Shown in pieces: positions 8,393-16,178 of a stretch of 64,000 nt of DNA. This DNA is from Diaphorobacter sp. HDW4B. Its GTDB lineage: Bacteria > Pseudomonadota > Gammaproteobacteria > Burkholderiales > Burkholderiaceae_C. The stretch is taken from positions 4,338,001 through 4,402,000 of the forward strand of contig NZ_CP049905.1 in assembly GCF_011305535.1 (NCBI RefSeq), read 5' to 3'. The translations under genes were made by a program, and so were the position numbers. The stretch's first letter is position 1. Each line of letters begins with the position of its first letter. Below the pieces are notes generated by a model that saw only the letters and a list, made by a program, of their open reading frames with translations, ran no database searches and was not told the origin of the DNA.

Positions 8393-8881
8393 GTGAACCA
8401 ACAAGAGCTCGACAGTTTTGACGTAGCCATTCTGGCGATTTTGCAGTCCGACAATCTGACGCCCCAGCGCGAGATAGCGGAGCGGGTGCATCTGTCTCCC
8501 GCTGCGGTTCAGCGGCGCATTCGGCGCTTGCAGGACAGCGGGGTGATTGCGGGCAATGCGGCGGTGCTCAATCCCGATGCGCTGGGCAGGCCGCTGACGA
8601 TCTTCATTGAAGTGCAACTGGTGAACGAGCTGGATGCGCTCACGGCGGGTTTTCGTGCGCGCGTGGCGCAGGAAGAGGCGGTGCAGCAGTGCTACAGCGT
8701 GACCGGGCAGACGGACTATCTGCTGATCGTGACGGCGGCCGACATGCAGGAATATCAGGCGCTGACGAAGCGGCTTTTTGAAGGTGACCAGAACATCCAG
8801 CGCTTTGTCACGTCGATTGCGCTGGCCACCTTGAAGCGGAGTCTGCGTCTGCCGTTGCTGCCGGTCAGAAGCTCCGCTTGA
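8393..8881 (+). CDS. Lrp/AsnC-family transcriptional regulator
   Basis: A 162-residue regulator with an N-terminal helix-turn-helix (about 5-60, including LTPQREIAERVHLSPAAVQRRIRRL) and a C-terminal AsnC effector domain (about 70-150, with VTGQTDYLLIVTAADMQEY). The start is a GTG, because the overlapping ATG at 8391 runs straight into a stop. AGGCGG lies just before it. It is divergent to the EamA exporter and probably controls it in response to an amino acid. It ends 21 bp from the convergent yqeY gene. Confidence 0.87.
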   Translation: MNQQELDSFDVAILAILQSDNLTPQREIAERVHLSPAAVQRRIRRLQDSGVIAGNAAVLNPDALGRPLTIFIEVQLVNELDALTAGFRARVAQEEAVQQCYSVTGQTDYLLIVTAADMQEYQALTKRLFEGDQNIQRFVTSIALATLKRSLRLPLLPVRSSA

Positions 8882-8902
8882 GGGGCGATCGGAAGAGGGT
8901 GA

Positions 8903-9349
8903 TCAGCCTGCGAGTGCGGCCTTGACGGCTGCGGACACCTGGCCCATGTCGGCCTTGCCAGCCAGTTGGGACTTCACGGCGCCCATCACCTTGCCCATGT
9001 CGCCGGGGCCGGAGGCACCCAGTTCGGCCACGATGGCCTTGACGGCGGCGGTCACTTCTTCGGCGGACATGCGCGCTGGCAGGTAGACCTGCAGGACGGC
9101 GAGTTCCGACTTTTCCTTGTCGGCCAGGTCCTGACGGCCACCGGCTTCGAACTGGGTGATGCTGTCCTTGCGCTGCTTGATGAGCTTGTCGACGATGGCG
9201 ACGACGGCTGCGTCGTCGAGTTCGATGCGTTCGTCGACTTCTTTTTGTTTGATGGCGGCTTGCAGCAGGCGGATGGTGCCCAGGCGTTCCGAATCCTTGG
9301 CCCTCATGGCCGTCTTCATGTCGTCCGAGATTTTTGCTTTGAGGCTCAT
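8903..9349 (-). CDS. yqeY: GatB/YqeY domain protein
   Basis: A 148-residue protein of the YqeY family, which resembles the C-terminal tRNA-binding part of GatB. Characteristic stretches are DMKTAMRAKDSERLGTIRLL, KQRKDSITQFEAGGRQDLA and SGPGDMGKVMGAV. The family's exact function is not settled. It is commonly found between rpsU and dnaG in beta- and gammaproteobacteria. Here it lies downstream of rpsU on the same strand, but a terminator and a structured 325-bp gap separate them. Confidence 0.88.
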   Translation of the reverse strand: MSLKAKISDDMKTAMRAKDSERLGTIRLLQAAIKQKEVDERIELDDAAVVAIVDKLIKQRKDSITQFEAGGRQDLADKEKSELAVLQVYLPARMSAEEVTAAVKAIVAELGASGPGDMGKVMGAVKSQLAGKADMGQVSAAVKAALAG

Positions 9350-9419
9350 TTGATTTACTCCTTGCGTGTTTGCTTGGCTACGAAGCCTTGCGGCTTCGAT
9401 GGGTCAATCGTTTTGAGGT

Positions 9420-9510
9420 GCCAATACAGCCCTTCATGCTTTGTTGCAAAGCCTTGTCGTACGAGAGTACTGTCTGCGGCTTTGCGTCGCGCCTGAAGGG
9501 CTGTCTTGGC
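9420..9510. repeat. Nested inverted repeat with GAGA loop
   Basis: Outer arms of 19 nt (9420-9438 and 9492-9510) pair with two mismatches. Inner arms GCAAAGCC (9446-9453) and GGCTTTGC (9478-9485) pair perfectly. The centre is GTAC-GAGA-GTAC (9459-9470). As plus-strand RNA this is a long rod with a GNRA-type tetraloop. Confidence 0.75.
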
Positions 9511-9589
9511 ATTGTGGCTGGTGGGATCGGTCGCTCCGGGCTCTGTTGAGTCTGCTGTTCAATGCGGGGAGGGGCCGTTTCCAGTTTTT

Positions 9590-9629
9590 GAAAACAAAAA
9601 AGCCGCGCTTGGCGTCCCTAGCGCGGCTT
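9590..9629 (-). terminator. Rho-independent terminator of rpsU
   Basis: AAGCCGCGCT (9600-9609) pairs with AGCGCGGCTT (9620-9629). On the minus strand the stem is followed by TTTTTTGTTTT. Confidence 0.9.
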
Positions 9630-9674
9630 CTGGCGTGTAGATGAACTCGCCGAAACTGATGACTAATCGAGAGA

Positions 9675-9887
9675 TTAGTACAGCTTCTTGGGCAGTTGCA
9701 TGCTGCGAACGCGCTTGTAGTGGCGCTTGACGGCAGCTGCCTTCTTGCGCTTGCGCTCTGCAGTTGGCTTCTCGTAGAACTCGCGAGCGCGCAGGTCGGT
9801 CAGCAGGCCCAGCTTTTCGATGGTGCGCTTGAAGCGACGCAGAGCAACGTCAAAGGGTTCGTTTTCTTTTACACGGATGGTGGTCAT
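9675..9887 (-). CDS. rpsU: 30S ribosomal protein S21
   Basis: A 70-residue, highly basic protein that matches bS21 along its full length, with the conserved start [20 protein letters not shown] and the Arg/Lys-rich C-terminus. It is part of the small ribosomal subunit and takes part in initiation. It is expressed from its own promoter (10022-10049) and ended by its own terminator. Confidence 0.97.
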
Positions 9888-10021
9888 TAGCTAATGTTTT
9901 CCAATTTTTTGCCGAGAGAGGGTTTCCGGGAAGATCGGGCCTGAAAACCATGCACGGCGGTTTTGCCCCGCCTCGAAGTAACTAGTATTGGCCGGCGGAG
10001 CTATTGCCAGCAAAGCCCAAG

Positions 10022-10049
10022 ATTATAGCGGCTGATTGGAGCTTGGCAA
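10022..10049 (-). promoter_or_regulatory. Sigma-70-type promoter of rpsU
   Basis: On the minus strand, TTGCCA (10049-10044) and TATAAT (10027-10022) are separated by 16 bases. This gives a 5' leader of about 130 nt before rpsU. Confidence 0.65.
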
Positions 10050-10095
10050 GTCGCTATCTTTTTTGGCGGGCGATTTGGGGAAACGGCTGGGTGTT

Positions 10096-11394
10096 TCAGG
10101 TGCTGGAGACCTTTGGCTGATCGATCGGTTTGCTCCGGCCAAGCCACAGGGTCAGGATCGACAGCCCTTGCAGCAGCATTGCGCCGGAAAACAGCCAGAC
10201 ATGGCTGGGGGCGATGCTGAGCAGCAGTCCAAACCCGAGCGGCGCAAACGCGTACAGCGCCTGCGAGATGGCGACGATGAGCGCGACCACGCGTGCCACG
10301 TCGGACGCGGCGAAGTCCGCTTGCGCGATCAGCGGTGGCAGCGAGATCGTGTTGCCGATGCCCGCGCCAAACAGAACCAGGCCCAGCCACAGCGGCACGC
10401 CCGAGCCGCCCACGCACAGCAGCAGCACGCCGCACATCTGCATGGCGTAGCTGACGCAGGCGAGGCTGCGGCGATCGCGCACCGACGGCATGGCTCTGGC
10501 GTAAAGCATGCGGCCGAGCATGGCGCAGGCGGTCACCAGCGTCATGCTCCAGCCCGCGCCGCGTGTTCCCATCTGCACGGCGAGGATGGCGTACAGGTGC
10601 GAGACGAGGCCGGTCTGTGCGATCAGCGAAAGCGACATGGTGGCGGCCAGTGTCTGAAAGCGGGCGTTGTGCCACAGCGCACGACCGGGAAGTGGCTTGT
10701 GTGGGCGCGCGGCTGAAGTCGTAGTCGCGGGCGCTGGTTGCAAGGCACCGGCGGCGCGCCCATCCGGCAACTGGCCCAGCATCTCGGGCGTGAAGCGCAG
10801 CACCCGCCGGGTCAGCCAGAACATGATGGCGAGCGTGCAGGCGCTCACGATGCATGCCGCCATTGGAAAACCGAACTGCGCGATCAAAATGCTCCACAGT
10901 GGCGCGAACAGCATGCCGCCCACGCTCGCGCCGTTGTAGGCTTTGGAGAGGGCCATCGGGCGCTGCCGATCAAACCACGGCGACACCATGGCGTTGATGC
11001 CTGCCGCGCTCATCGTGACCCAGCCCGCGCCGGAAAGCAGTGCGGCAACAAAGAGCTGCCAATGCTGCCGCGCGCAGGCCCAGCCGATCACACCCAGTGT
11101 CAGCGAACACGCGCCGATCCATGTGACGCGGGCAACGCCATATCGCGCATGCAGCCGCGGCAGGCGCGACACGACGATGGAGCCGAACAGAAAGTGCAGG
11201 GTGACCGCCGCCGACACCAGCGACACGCTCCACTGCGTGGACGCCATGACTGCATGCAGAAAGATCGGCGGTCCGTAAAAACCAAGCCCCCAACCCAGCA
11301 CGGCGGAAACAAAGGCCGCGCGCACCACAGCCGTTCCGTGAAAACCGTGAAAAGGCGGCTGCATCGGTGCCGATGGGGCGGTGGATTCCTGCAT
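10096..11394 (-). CDS. Major facilitator superfamily transporter
   Basis: A 432-residue inner-membrane carrier with twelve predicted hydrophobic segments in two halves. They are separated by a central loop around residues 195-235 that is rich in Ala/Pro/Arg. The loop between segments 2 and 3 (SRLPRLHARYG) and the matching DRRS region in the second half fit the MFS pattern. The substrate is unknown; it resembles the oxalate/formate antiporter-like MFS proteins of betaproteobacteria only in general form. It is followed by an ABM-domain gene in the same direction. Confidence 0.8.
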   Translation of the reverse strand: MQESTAPSAPMQPPFHGFHGTAVVRAAFVSAVLGWGLGFYGPPIFLHAVMASTQWSVSLVSAAVTLHFLFGSIVVSRLPRLHARYGVARVTWIGACSLTLGVIGWACARQHWQLFVAALLSGAGWVTMSAAGINAMVSPWFDRQRPMALSKAYNGASVGGMLFAPLWSILIAQFGFPMAACIVSACTLAIMFWLTRRVLRFTPEMLGQLPDGRAAGALQPAPATTTSAARPHKPLPGRALWHNARFQTLAATMSLSLIAQTGLVSHLYAILAVQMGTRGAGWSMTLVTACAMLGRMLYARAMPSVRDRRSLACVSYAMQMCGVLLLCVGGSGVPLWLGLVLFGAGIGNTISLPPLIAQADFAASDVARVVALIVAISQALYAFAPLGFGLLLSIAPSHVWLFSGAMLLQGLSILTLWLGRSKPIDQPKVSST

Positions 11395-11428
11395 GAACGA
11401 TTGAATGAACGAGCGAGCGAGGCGGGAA

Positions 11429-11773
11429 TCAGCCGTGGAACTTGCGTGCGTCAGCGGGCGCCTCGTCGCGCTCGTTCAAGCCGTAGTCGCGCAGCACATG
11501 CGCCACGCGCAGGCGGTAGTTGGCGAACACGCCCGCGCGGCCTGCCGATTGGGCCTGGCGGTGATGCTCCAAGGCCCGCCAGCGGGCTACGGATTCCTCG
11601 TCACGCCAGAACGACAGCGAGAGCAGTTTGCCCGGCTGCGTCAGGCTCTCGAAGCGCTCGACGGAGATGAAACCGTCCACCTGTTCCAGCTCGGGACGCA
11701 GGCCCGCAGCGATGTCCAGATAGGTCTGACGATGGCCCTCGGCGGGCTCGACTTCGAAGATCACTGCAATCAT
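11429..11773 (-). CDS. Antibiotic biosynthesis monooxygenase (ABM) domain protein
   Basis: A 114-residue small protein with a ferredoxin-like ABM fold (about 1-95). The pattern EVEPAEGHRQTYLDIA, then VDGFISVERFES, then SFWRDEESVARWRALEHH is typical. Family members include small cofactor-free oxygenases and haem-degrading enzymes, and many are uncharacterised. The ATG at 11773 is preceded by AAAAAGGAG at the correct distance. The open frame extends far upstream, antisense to the flavoprotein gene, but this is not coding. It lies 34 bp upstream of the MFS gene and is probably co-transcribed with it. Confidence 0.8.
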   Translation of the reverse strand: MIAVIFEVEPAEGHRQTYLDIAAGLRPELEQVDGFISVERFESLTQPGKLLSLSFWRDEESVARWRALEHHRQAQSAGRAGVFANYRLRVAHVLRDYGLNERDEAPADARKFHG

Positions 11774-11856
11774 GTCTCGCGCTCCTTTTTCGTGGGATGC
11801 ACGCATGATGCATGAACGGCGTGTTCGGTGCTTGCCCGGCGTTTTTTCGAGCCCGA

Positions 11857-13098
11857 TTACAGACTCTGAGCACAGGCATGCGCGCTCGCCCATGCCCATT
11901 GGAAGTTGTAGCCGCCGAGCCAGCCGGTGATGTCCACCACTTCGCCGATGAAGTACAGACCCGGTTGCGACTTGGCTTCCATGGTCTGTTGCGACAGGGC
12001 CTTGGTGTCCACGCCGCCGAGTGTCACCTCGGCCTTTTTGTAGCCTTCGGTGCCGGTCGGAGTCAGCTCCCAGCGCGAGAGTTTTTCGGCGAGTTTGGCG
12101 AGCGCCTTGTCCGCCGCTTCGTTGATCGGGCGCTGCCAGTCGGGGCTTTGCTGTACCCACGCTTCGGCCAGGCGCGACGGCACTTTGCCTGCCAGTTCGT
12201 TGGCAATGAGCTTTTTGGAGCGCGACTTGGCTTCGAGCAATTGCGCGGCGAAGTCTTCGGTCGGTGCAAGGTTGATCGCAATCGGCGTTCCGGGTTGCCA
12301 GTAGCTCGAAATCTGCAGCACCGCCGGGCCCGACAGGCCGCGGTGCGTGAACAGCAGGTCTTCGAGAAACGCCATGCGTTCCTTCTTGCTGCCGGTGCTG
12401 ATTTCCACGGGCAGGGCCAGACCCGCGAGCTGCGCGTAGGGCTCCCAAGCCGCGCCGTCAAAGGTCATGGGAACGAGGCCCGGCCTGCGTTCGATCAGCG
12501 GCAGATTGAACTGCGTGGCGATGCGGTAACCGAAGTCCGTCGCGCCGATCTTGGGGATCGACAGCCCGCCGGTGGCGATCACCAGACTGCGTGTCTGCAC
12601 TGTGCCGCGCGAGGTTTCCAACTGGTAGCGCGGCGCGCCTGCATCCGCGCCGGTGTCGGCCAACGCCTCGATCTTGCCAACCGAGCAGGGCTGCCAGCGC
12701 TCGACCTTGCCGTCGGCGCATTCGGCCAGCAGCATGTCGATGATGTCTTCTGCCGAGCGATCGGCGAACAACTGGCCCTTGTGCTTTTCGTGGTGCGCGA
12801 TGCCGTGCTTGTCGATCAGCGCGATGAAATCCTGCGGCGTGTATTTCGACAACGCCGAGCGGCAGAACTGCGGGTTCTGGCCGACGAAATGCTTGTGCGG
12901 CGCACGCACATCCAGATCGCGGTTGGTGAAGTTGCAGCGCCCGCCGCCGGAGATGCGGATCTTCTCGGCCACTTTTTCGGAGTGATCGATGAGCAAGACC
13001 TTCAGTCCGCGCTGACCGGCTTGCGCAGCGCAGAACAGGCCGGCGGCACCGGCTCCGATGATGATGGCGTCGAATGTGAGGGAAGAGGCTTGGGGCAC
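11857..13098 (-). CDS. HI0933/YhiN-family NAD(P)/FAD-dependent oxidoreductase
   Basis: A 413-residue flavoprotein of the HI0933 (YhiN/BaiN-like) family. The N-terminal FAD-binding motif GAGAAGLFCAAQAG is near 13-26, followed by the family hallmark SGGGRCNFTNRD near 50-61. The C-terminal region LGGVDTKALSQQTMEAK and GLYFIGEVVDITGWLGGYNFQWAW is diagnostic. The physiological substrate is unknown; BaiN members act on bile acids in gut bacteria, but that is unlikely to apply here. It is cytosolic. Confidence 0.9.
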   Translation of the reverse strand: MPQASSLTFDAIIIGAGAAGLFCAAQAGQRGLKVLLIDHSEKVAEKIRISGGGRCNFTNRDLDVRAPHKHFVGQNPQFCRSALSKYTPQDFIALIDKHGIAHHEKHKGQLFADRSAEDIIDMLLAECADGKVERWQPCSVGKIEALADTGADAGAPRYQLETSRGTVQTRSLVIATGGLSIPKIGATDFGYRIATQFNLPLIERRPGLVPMTFDGAAWEPYAQLAGLALPVEISTGSKKERMAFLEDLLFTHRGLSGPAVLQISSYWQPGTPIAINLAPTEDFAAQLLEAKSRSKKLIANELAGKVPSRLAEAWVQQSPDWQRPINEAADKALAKLAEKLSRWELTPTGTEGYKKAEVTLGGVDTKALSQQTMEAKSQPGLYFIGEVVDITGWLGGYNFQWAWASAHACAQSL

Positions 13099-13106
13099 GG
13101 CAGAAA

Positions 13107-13139
13107 CAAAAAAGCGGGTTGCCGAAGTGGCAAACCCGC
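13107..13139 (-). terminator. Rho-independent terminator of the first sterol desaturase-family gene
   Basis: GCGGGTTGCC (13114-13123) pairs with GGCAAACCCGC (13129-13139) with one bulged base. On the minus strand it is followed by TTTTTTGTTTC. Confidence 0.9.
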
Positions 13140-13174
13140 GATTGTCTCAGCTTGTGCTGAACGAGGCCCGGCGC

Positions 13175-14302
13175 TCAGCCTTTCCAGACGAACGGAAACT
13201 TGAGCTGCTTGAGGAATCCATTGGGCACGTAGTCGCCGAGCACGCCGTATTTCTCGGGCCAGACCTTGTCGCTTTTCACTGCGGTGCCGAACAGGTAGTC
13301 GAGGAACGCGAAGTGCGCGGCGTAGTTTTTGTCGAGCGCTTCCTGATCCTGGCTGTGGTGCCAGTGGTGGAAGTTGGGTGTGACGATCACGTAGCGCAGC
13401 GGCCCCAGACGCACGCTCACGTTCGCGTGGTTGAACACCGCCTGAAAGCCCACGATGATGATGTACGCATCGATCACTTCCTTGCTGAAACCCAGCACGT
13501 AGATGGGCGCGAGCACCAGCGTGCGGGTGATCAGCAATTCAAGGATGTGCTGGCGCGAACCGGCCATCCAGTCCATGCTTTTGACGCTGTGGTGCACGGC
13601 GTGCAGACGCCATCCCAGATTGGTCTCGTGGTAGGCGCGGTGCGTCCAGTACTGCACCAGATCGGCCACCAGCACGATGAAGAACAGCGCCACCCAGAAG
13701 TTGAGATTGGCCACCCAGCCGCGAATGCCGTCGTTGGCCGCCCAGCCGAAGAACTTGTGCACCATGAGGTTGGTGGCCAGCAGCACAAAGCCGACCACCA
13801 TGTGGTTGACGATGAAGTGGTGAAAGTCCGTCTGCCACTCTGCGCGGAAGATCGGCTGGTCCTTGCGCAACGCGAACAGCTTTTCGATGAAGATGAAGAT
13901 CAGCGAAGAACCCAACAGGTCGAGAATGAACCAGTCGAGCCCGATGTAGGGCGTGTTGCTTGGGAAATTCGGATCGACCTCGACCTTGTGGCCGCCGAGA
14001 ATCGCGGTGAGCGCCACCAGACCGAAAGCGAAGCTGGACAGCCAGCGCGAACGGTTGAGCACAATGTTCGCCAGCGACATGCCGCCTGCGATCACCATCG
14101 CCACCAGCATCACGTTGCGCAGCACCGACACGTCGTAGCTCTTGCGCAGCTCGGGCGTGGTCAGATACTGCGGAAAGTGAAACGCCAGCACACCGAGGAA
14201 GCACAGGCAGCTCAGTGTGAGGGCGATGACGCCGGTGATCAGTCCCTTGCCCTGGCGAAGTTCGCCGTGGCTTTCTGTGAAATCGTTGAGTTTTTCAAGC
14301 AT
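13175..14302 (-). CDS. Sterol desaturase/fatty acid hydroxylase family membrane protein
   Basis: A 375-residue integral membrane di-iron hydroxylase. The histidine boxes HRAYHE, HAVHHS and HHWHH give the family's eight-His metal site, with about six to seven hydrophobic segments around them. Bacterial members hydroxylate or desaturate lipids such as fatty acids, carotenoids or hopanoids; the substrate cannot be assigned. A thioesterase gene is divergent 103 bp away. A second member of the family lies at 43496-44407. Confidence 0.85.
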   Translation of the reverse strand: MLEKLNDFTESHGELRQGKGLITGVIALTLSCLCFLGVLAFHFPQYLTTPELRKSYDVSVLRNVMLVAMVIAGGMSLANIVLNRSRWLSSFAFGLVALTAILGGHKVEVDPNFPSNTPYIGLDWFILDLLGSSLIFIFIEKLFALRKDQPIFRAEWQTDFHHFIVNHMVVGFVLLATNLMVHKFFGWAANDGIRGWVANLNFWVALFFIVLVADLVQYWTHRAYHETNLGWRLHAVHHSVKSMDWMAGSRQHILELLITRTLVLAPIYVLGFSKEVIDAYIIIVGFQAVFNHANVSVRLGPLRYVIVTPNFHHWHHSQDQEALDKNYAAHFAFLDYLFGTAVKSDKVWPEKYGVLGDYVPNGFLKQLKFPFVWKG

Positions 14303-14405
14303 GAATGCGCTAGAGAGTGTGATTCCCGCCTCAATGTGTAAGTGCGAGGGAGTTTATCGAATTGCTTTCCCTGCTTGTGTAACGAGAAATTTATAGAATG
14401 GCACT

Positions 14406-14885
14406 ATGGATCTCCCATCACACCAACTCAGCATGACCGTGCTCATGTCTCCGGACATGGCCAATTTCTCCGGCAACGTGCACGGCGGCGCCGTTCTCAA
14501 GCTGCTCGACCAGGTGGCGTATGCTTGCGCGGCACGCTATTCGTCGTCCTACGTCGTCACGCTGAGCGTCGATCAGGTGATGTTTCTGCAGCCCATCCAT
14601 GTGGGCGAACTGGTCACTTTTCTCGCGAGCGTGAATTTCACCGGCAATTCGTCGATGGAAATCGGCGTGAAGGTGGTGGCCGAAGAGATTCGCACCCAGG
14701 TCGTTCGCCATGTGAACAGTTGCTTCTTCACCATGGTGGCCGTGGACGAAAACCGCAAGCCCGCCAAGGTGCCCATGCTCTCGCCTGAAACCGCCGACGA
14801 AAAGCGCCGCTGGTCGGCCGCGCAGATCCGCAAGCAGTTGCGCGGCGAATTCGCAGCACGCTTCGAGCAGGCGAGCAAGGGCTGA
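14406..14885 (+). CDS. Acyl-CoA thioesterase, hotdog fold (YciA-like)
   Basis: A 159-residue cytosolic thioesterase of the acyl-CoA hydrolase type. The sequence GNVHGGAVLKLLDQVAYACA near 22-41 is the family's active-site helix region, with the aspartate after LL. It is expected to hydrolyse acyl-CoA to free acid and CoA. It lies divergent to the lipid hydroxylase-family gene and ends 4 bp from a convergent YdeI-like gene. Confidence 0.87.
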   Translation: MDLPSHQLSMTVLMSPDMANFSGNVHGGAVLKLLDQVAYACAARYSSSYVVTLSVDQVMFLQPIHVGELVTFLASVNFTGNSSMEIGVKVVAEEIRTQVVRHVNSCFFTMVAVDENRKPAKVPMLSPETADEKRRWSAAQIRKQLRGEFAARFEQASKG

Positions 14886-14889
14886 GCGT

Positions 14890-15447
14890 TCAATCTTTCT
14901 GCTGCGTGGGGGCGGTGATCGCCTTGCTGTAGAAGCCGGACGGGTCGAAGCAGCACACGCGCTGGCTGCCTGAGGCAAGCATCTCGCATGCGTCGCGGAT
15001 TCGCTTGACGCGTGTGCTGGCCTGCTTGGCGGTCACGATCCAGTGAATCCAATCCACGCGCGCAATCGTCGTCGTGCCGCGCCAGACCGCGAGTGCCTCG
15101 GGCGCGGCGTTCAATGCGGATTGCAGATCGGCGGGAAGCTCGGGTTCGGGCTCCTGCTTCACCGCGGCGATCTGGTAGTGCGCCGTCTCGCCAAACTGCA
15201 GACCTGCCGCCTCCTGCAGCGCCGGGTCGATGCGCAGCCAATGGCTCTTTTGACCGTCGGGCTCCAGCGTGACCTGAAATGGCTGACCGTTCACCGAGCC
15301 GACTACCGTGGTCCTGCCTCTGCGGGGCAGTTTGGCGCTGGCGGCCTTGGGCAGCAGCACAAAGCCCCACTGCGCTTCGCCAGCAGGCAGGGCGGGGCGC
15401 AGCAGCGCTGCTTCAAAGGTGGAAGTGGTCGCGTCCTCGTGGGTCAT
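14890..15447 (-). CDS. DUF1905/YdeI (OmpD-associated) family protein
   Basis: A 185-residue protein with two recognisable parts. The N-terminal DUF1905 domain (about 8-95) includes WGFVLLPKAASAKLPRRGRT and VNGQPFQVTLEPDGQKSHWL. The C-terminal YdeI-type helical region (about 105-165) includes WIHWIVTAKQASTRVKRIRDACEML. Such proteins are cytosolic; YdeI has been connected with bacteriocin or antimicrobial resistance, but the mechanism is unclear. The C-terminus has a cysteine pair (RVCCFD), which is unusual for the family. Confidence 0.78.
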   Translation of the reverse strand: MTHEDATTSTFEAALLRPALPAGEAQWGFVLLPKAASAKLPRRGRTTVVGSVNGQPFQVTLEPDGQKSHWLRIDPALQEAAGLQFGETAHYQIAAVKQEPEPELPADLQSALNAAPEALAVWRGTTTIARVDWIHWIVTAKQASTRVKRIRDACEMLASGSQRVCCFDPSGFYSKAITAPTQQKD

Positions 15448-15513
15448 GGCATTCCCTGAGCGGTCAGAGCGACCATTGTGATGGATCGCGAATCGCAGAT
15501 AGCGGATGCGTGG

Positions 15514-16173
15514 CTACTTGGTGGCCTTCTTGATCAGCGCCTTGGCCTTGTCGTCCTGCGCGCTTTGGTTCAGTTTTTCGGCGGCCTCTTTGGAGATGGT
15601 GGCGCCGCTGTCGATGAGTGCCTGGGCCGCGTCGTAGTTGCGCACGATGAGCGCCATGCTCAGCGGCGTGAAGCCTTGCGTGGTGCGTGCGTTGCGGTCG
15701 CCACCGAGTGCGAGCAGCGCCTTGACAACGGGAGTCGGGCACTGCTGGGCCGCCGTGATCATCGGGCTGGCGTCGGGGCTGGGCGTGTTGACGATGGCCC
15801 CGCCCGCCGCGAGTACGCGGATCATCGTCACGATGTCTTCCACCGGCACCTGCTTGCCGCTGCATGTCATGGTGGCGAGCTTGATGGGTGTGTGCGGCAG
15901 CACCGTCTTCTCGTTGGGATCGACGCCCACGGCCAACGTGGCGCGGACATCGTCGATCCGGCCGTTCATGATCATCCCTGCCAGATTGCCTGCGATGGGA
16001 TAGATGTCGTTGTCCTTGATGTATTCCGTGGCCTCGGCCTTGGTCATCGGGGGCAGTTGTGGATTGGCTTGTGCCTGACTTCCCAGCGGCATGGCACCCG
16101 CAATGAGTGCGCCAGTCAGTGCAAGCATCCGGAGCATGGGGGAGCGGATCGGTTGGCTTTGATGCATCTGCAT
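15514..16173 (-). CDS. Exported ankyrin-repeat protein
   Basis: A 219-residue protein with a signal peptide in the first 35 residues (LALTGALIAGAMPLGSQAQA) and ankyrin-like repeats behind it. Repeat signs are TQGFTPLSMALIVRNYDAAQALIDSGA and similar 33-residue units. The start is uncertain. A GTG at 16182 would overlap the stop codon of the upstream ankyrin gene by 4 bp; the ATG at 16173 has AAGAAG eight bases upstream. Either way it is translationally coupled to that gene. It resembles the second half of its neighbour, suggesting duplication. It is probably periplasmic. Confidence 0.8.
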   Translation of the reverse strand: MQMHQSQPIRSPMLRMLALTGALIAGAMPLGSQAQANPQLPPMTKAEATEYIKDNDIYPIAGNLAGMIMNGRIDDVRATLAVGVDPNEKTVLPHTPIKLATMTCSGKQVPVEDIVTMIRVLAAGGAIVNTPSPDASPMITAAQQCPTPVVKALLALGGDRNARTTQGFTPLSMALIVRNYDAAQALIDSGATISKEAAEKLNQSAQDDKAKALIKKATK

Positions 16174-16178
16174 GTCGT

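Larger units (their letters stand above)
9350..9674. other. Non-coding gap between yqeY and rpsU with strong inverted repeats
   Basis: No gene is seen here. It holds a 7-bp hairpin (CGAAGCC/GGCTTCG, 9381-9398), a large nested inverted repeat (9420-9510) and the rpsU terminator (9590-9629). The yqeY promoter presumably lies in 9350-9590. Confidence 0.7.

Noticed and set aside
11812-13203. A 463-codon open frame antisense to the YhiN-type flavoprotein
   Set aside because: The minus-strand gene has intact FAD motifs; this frame is a shadow.
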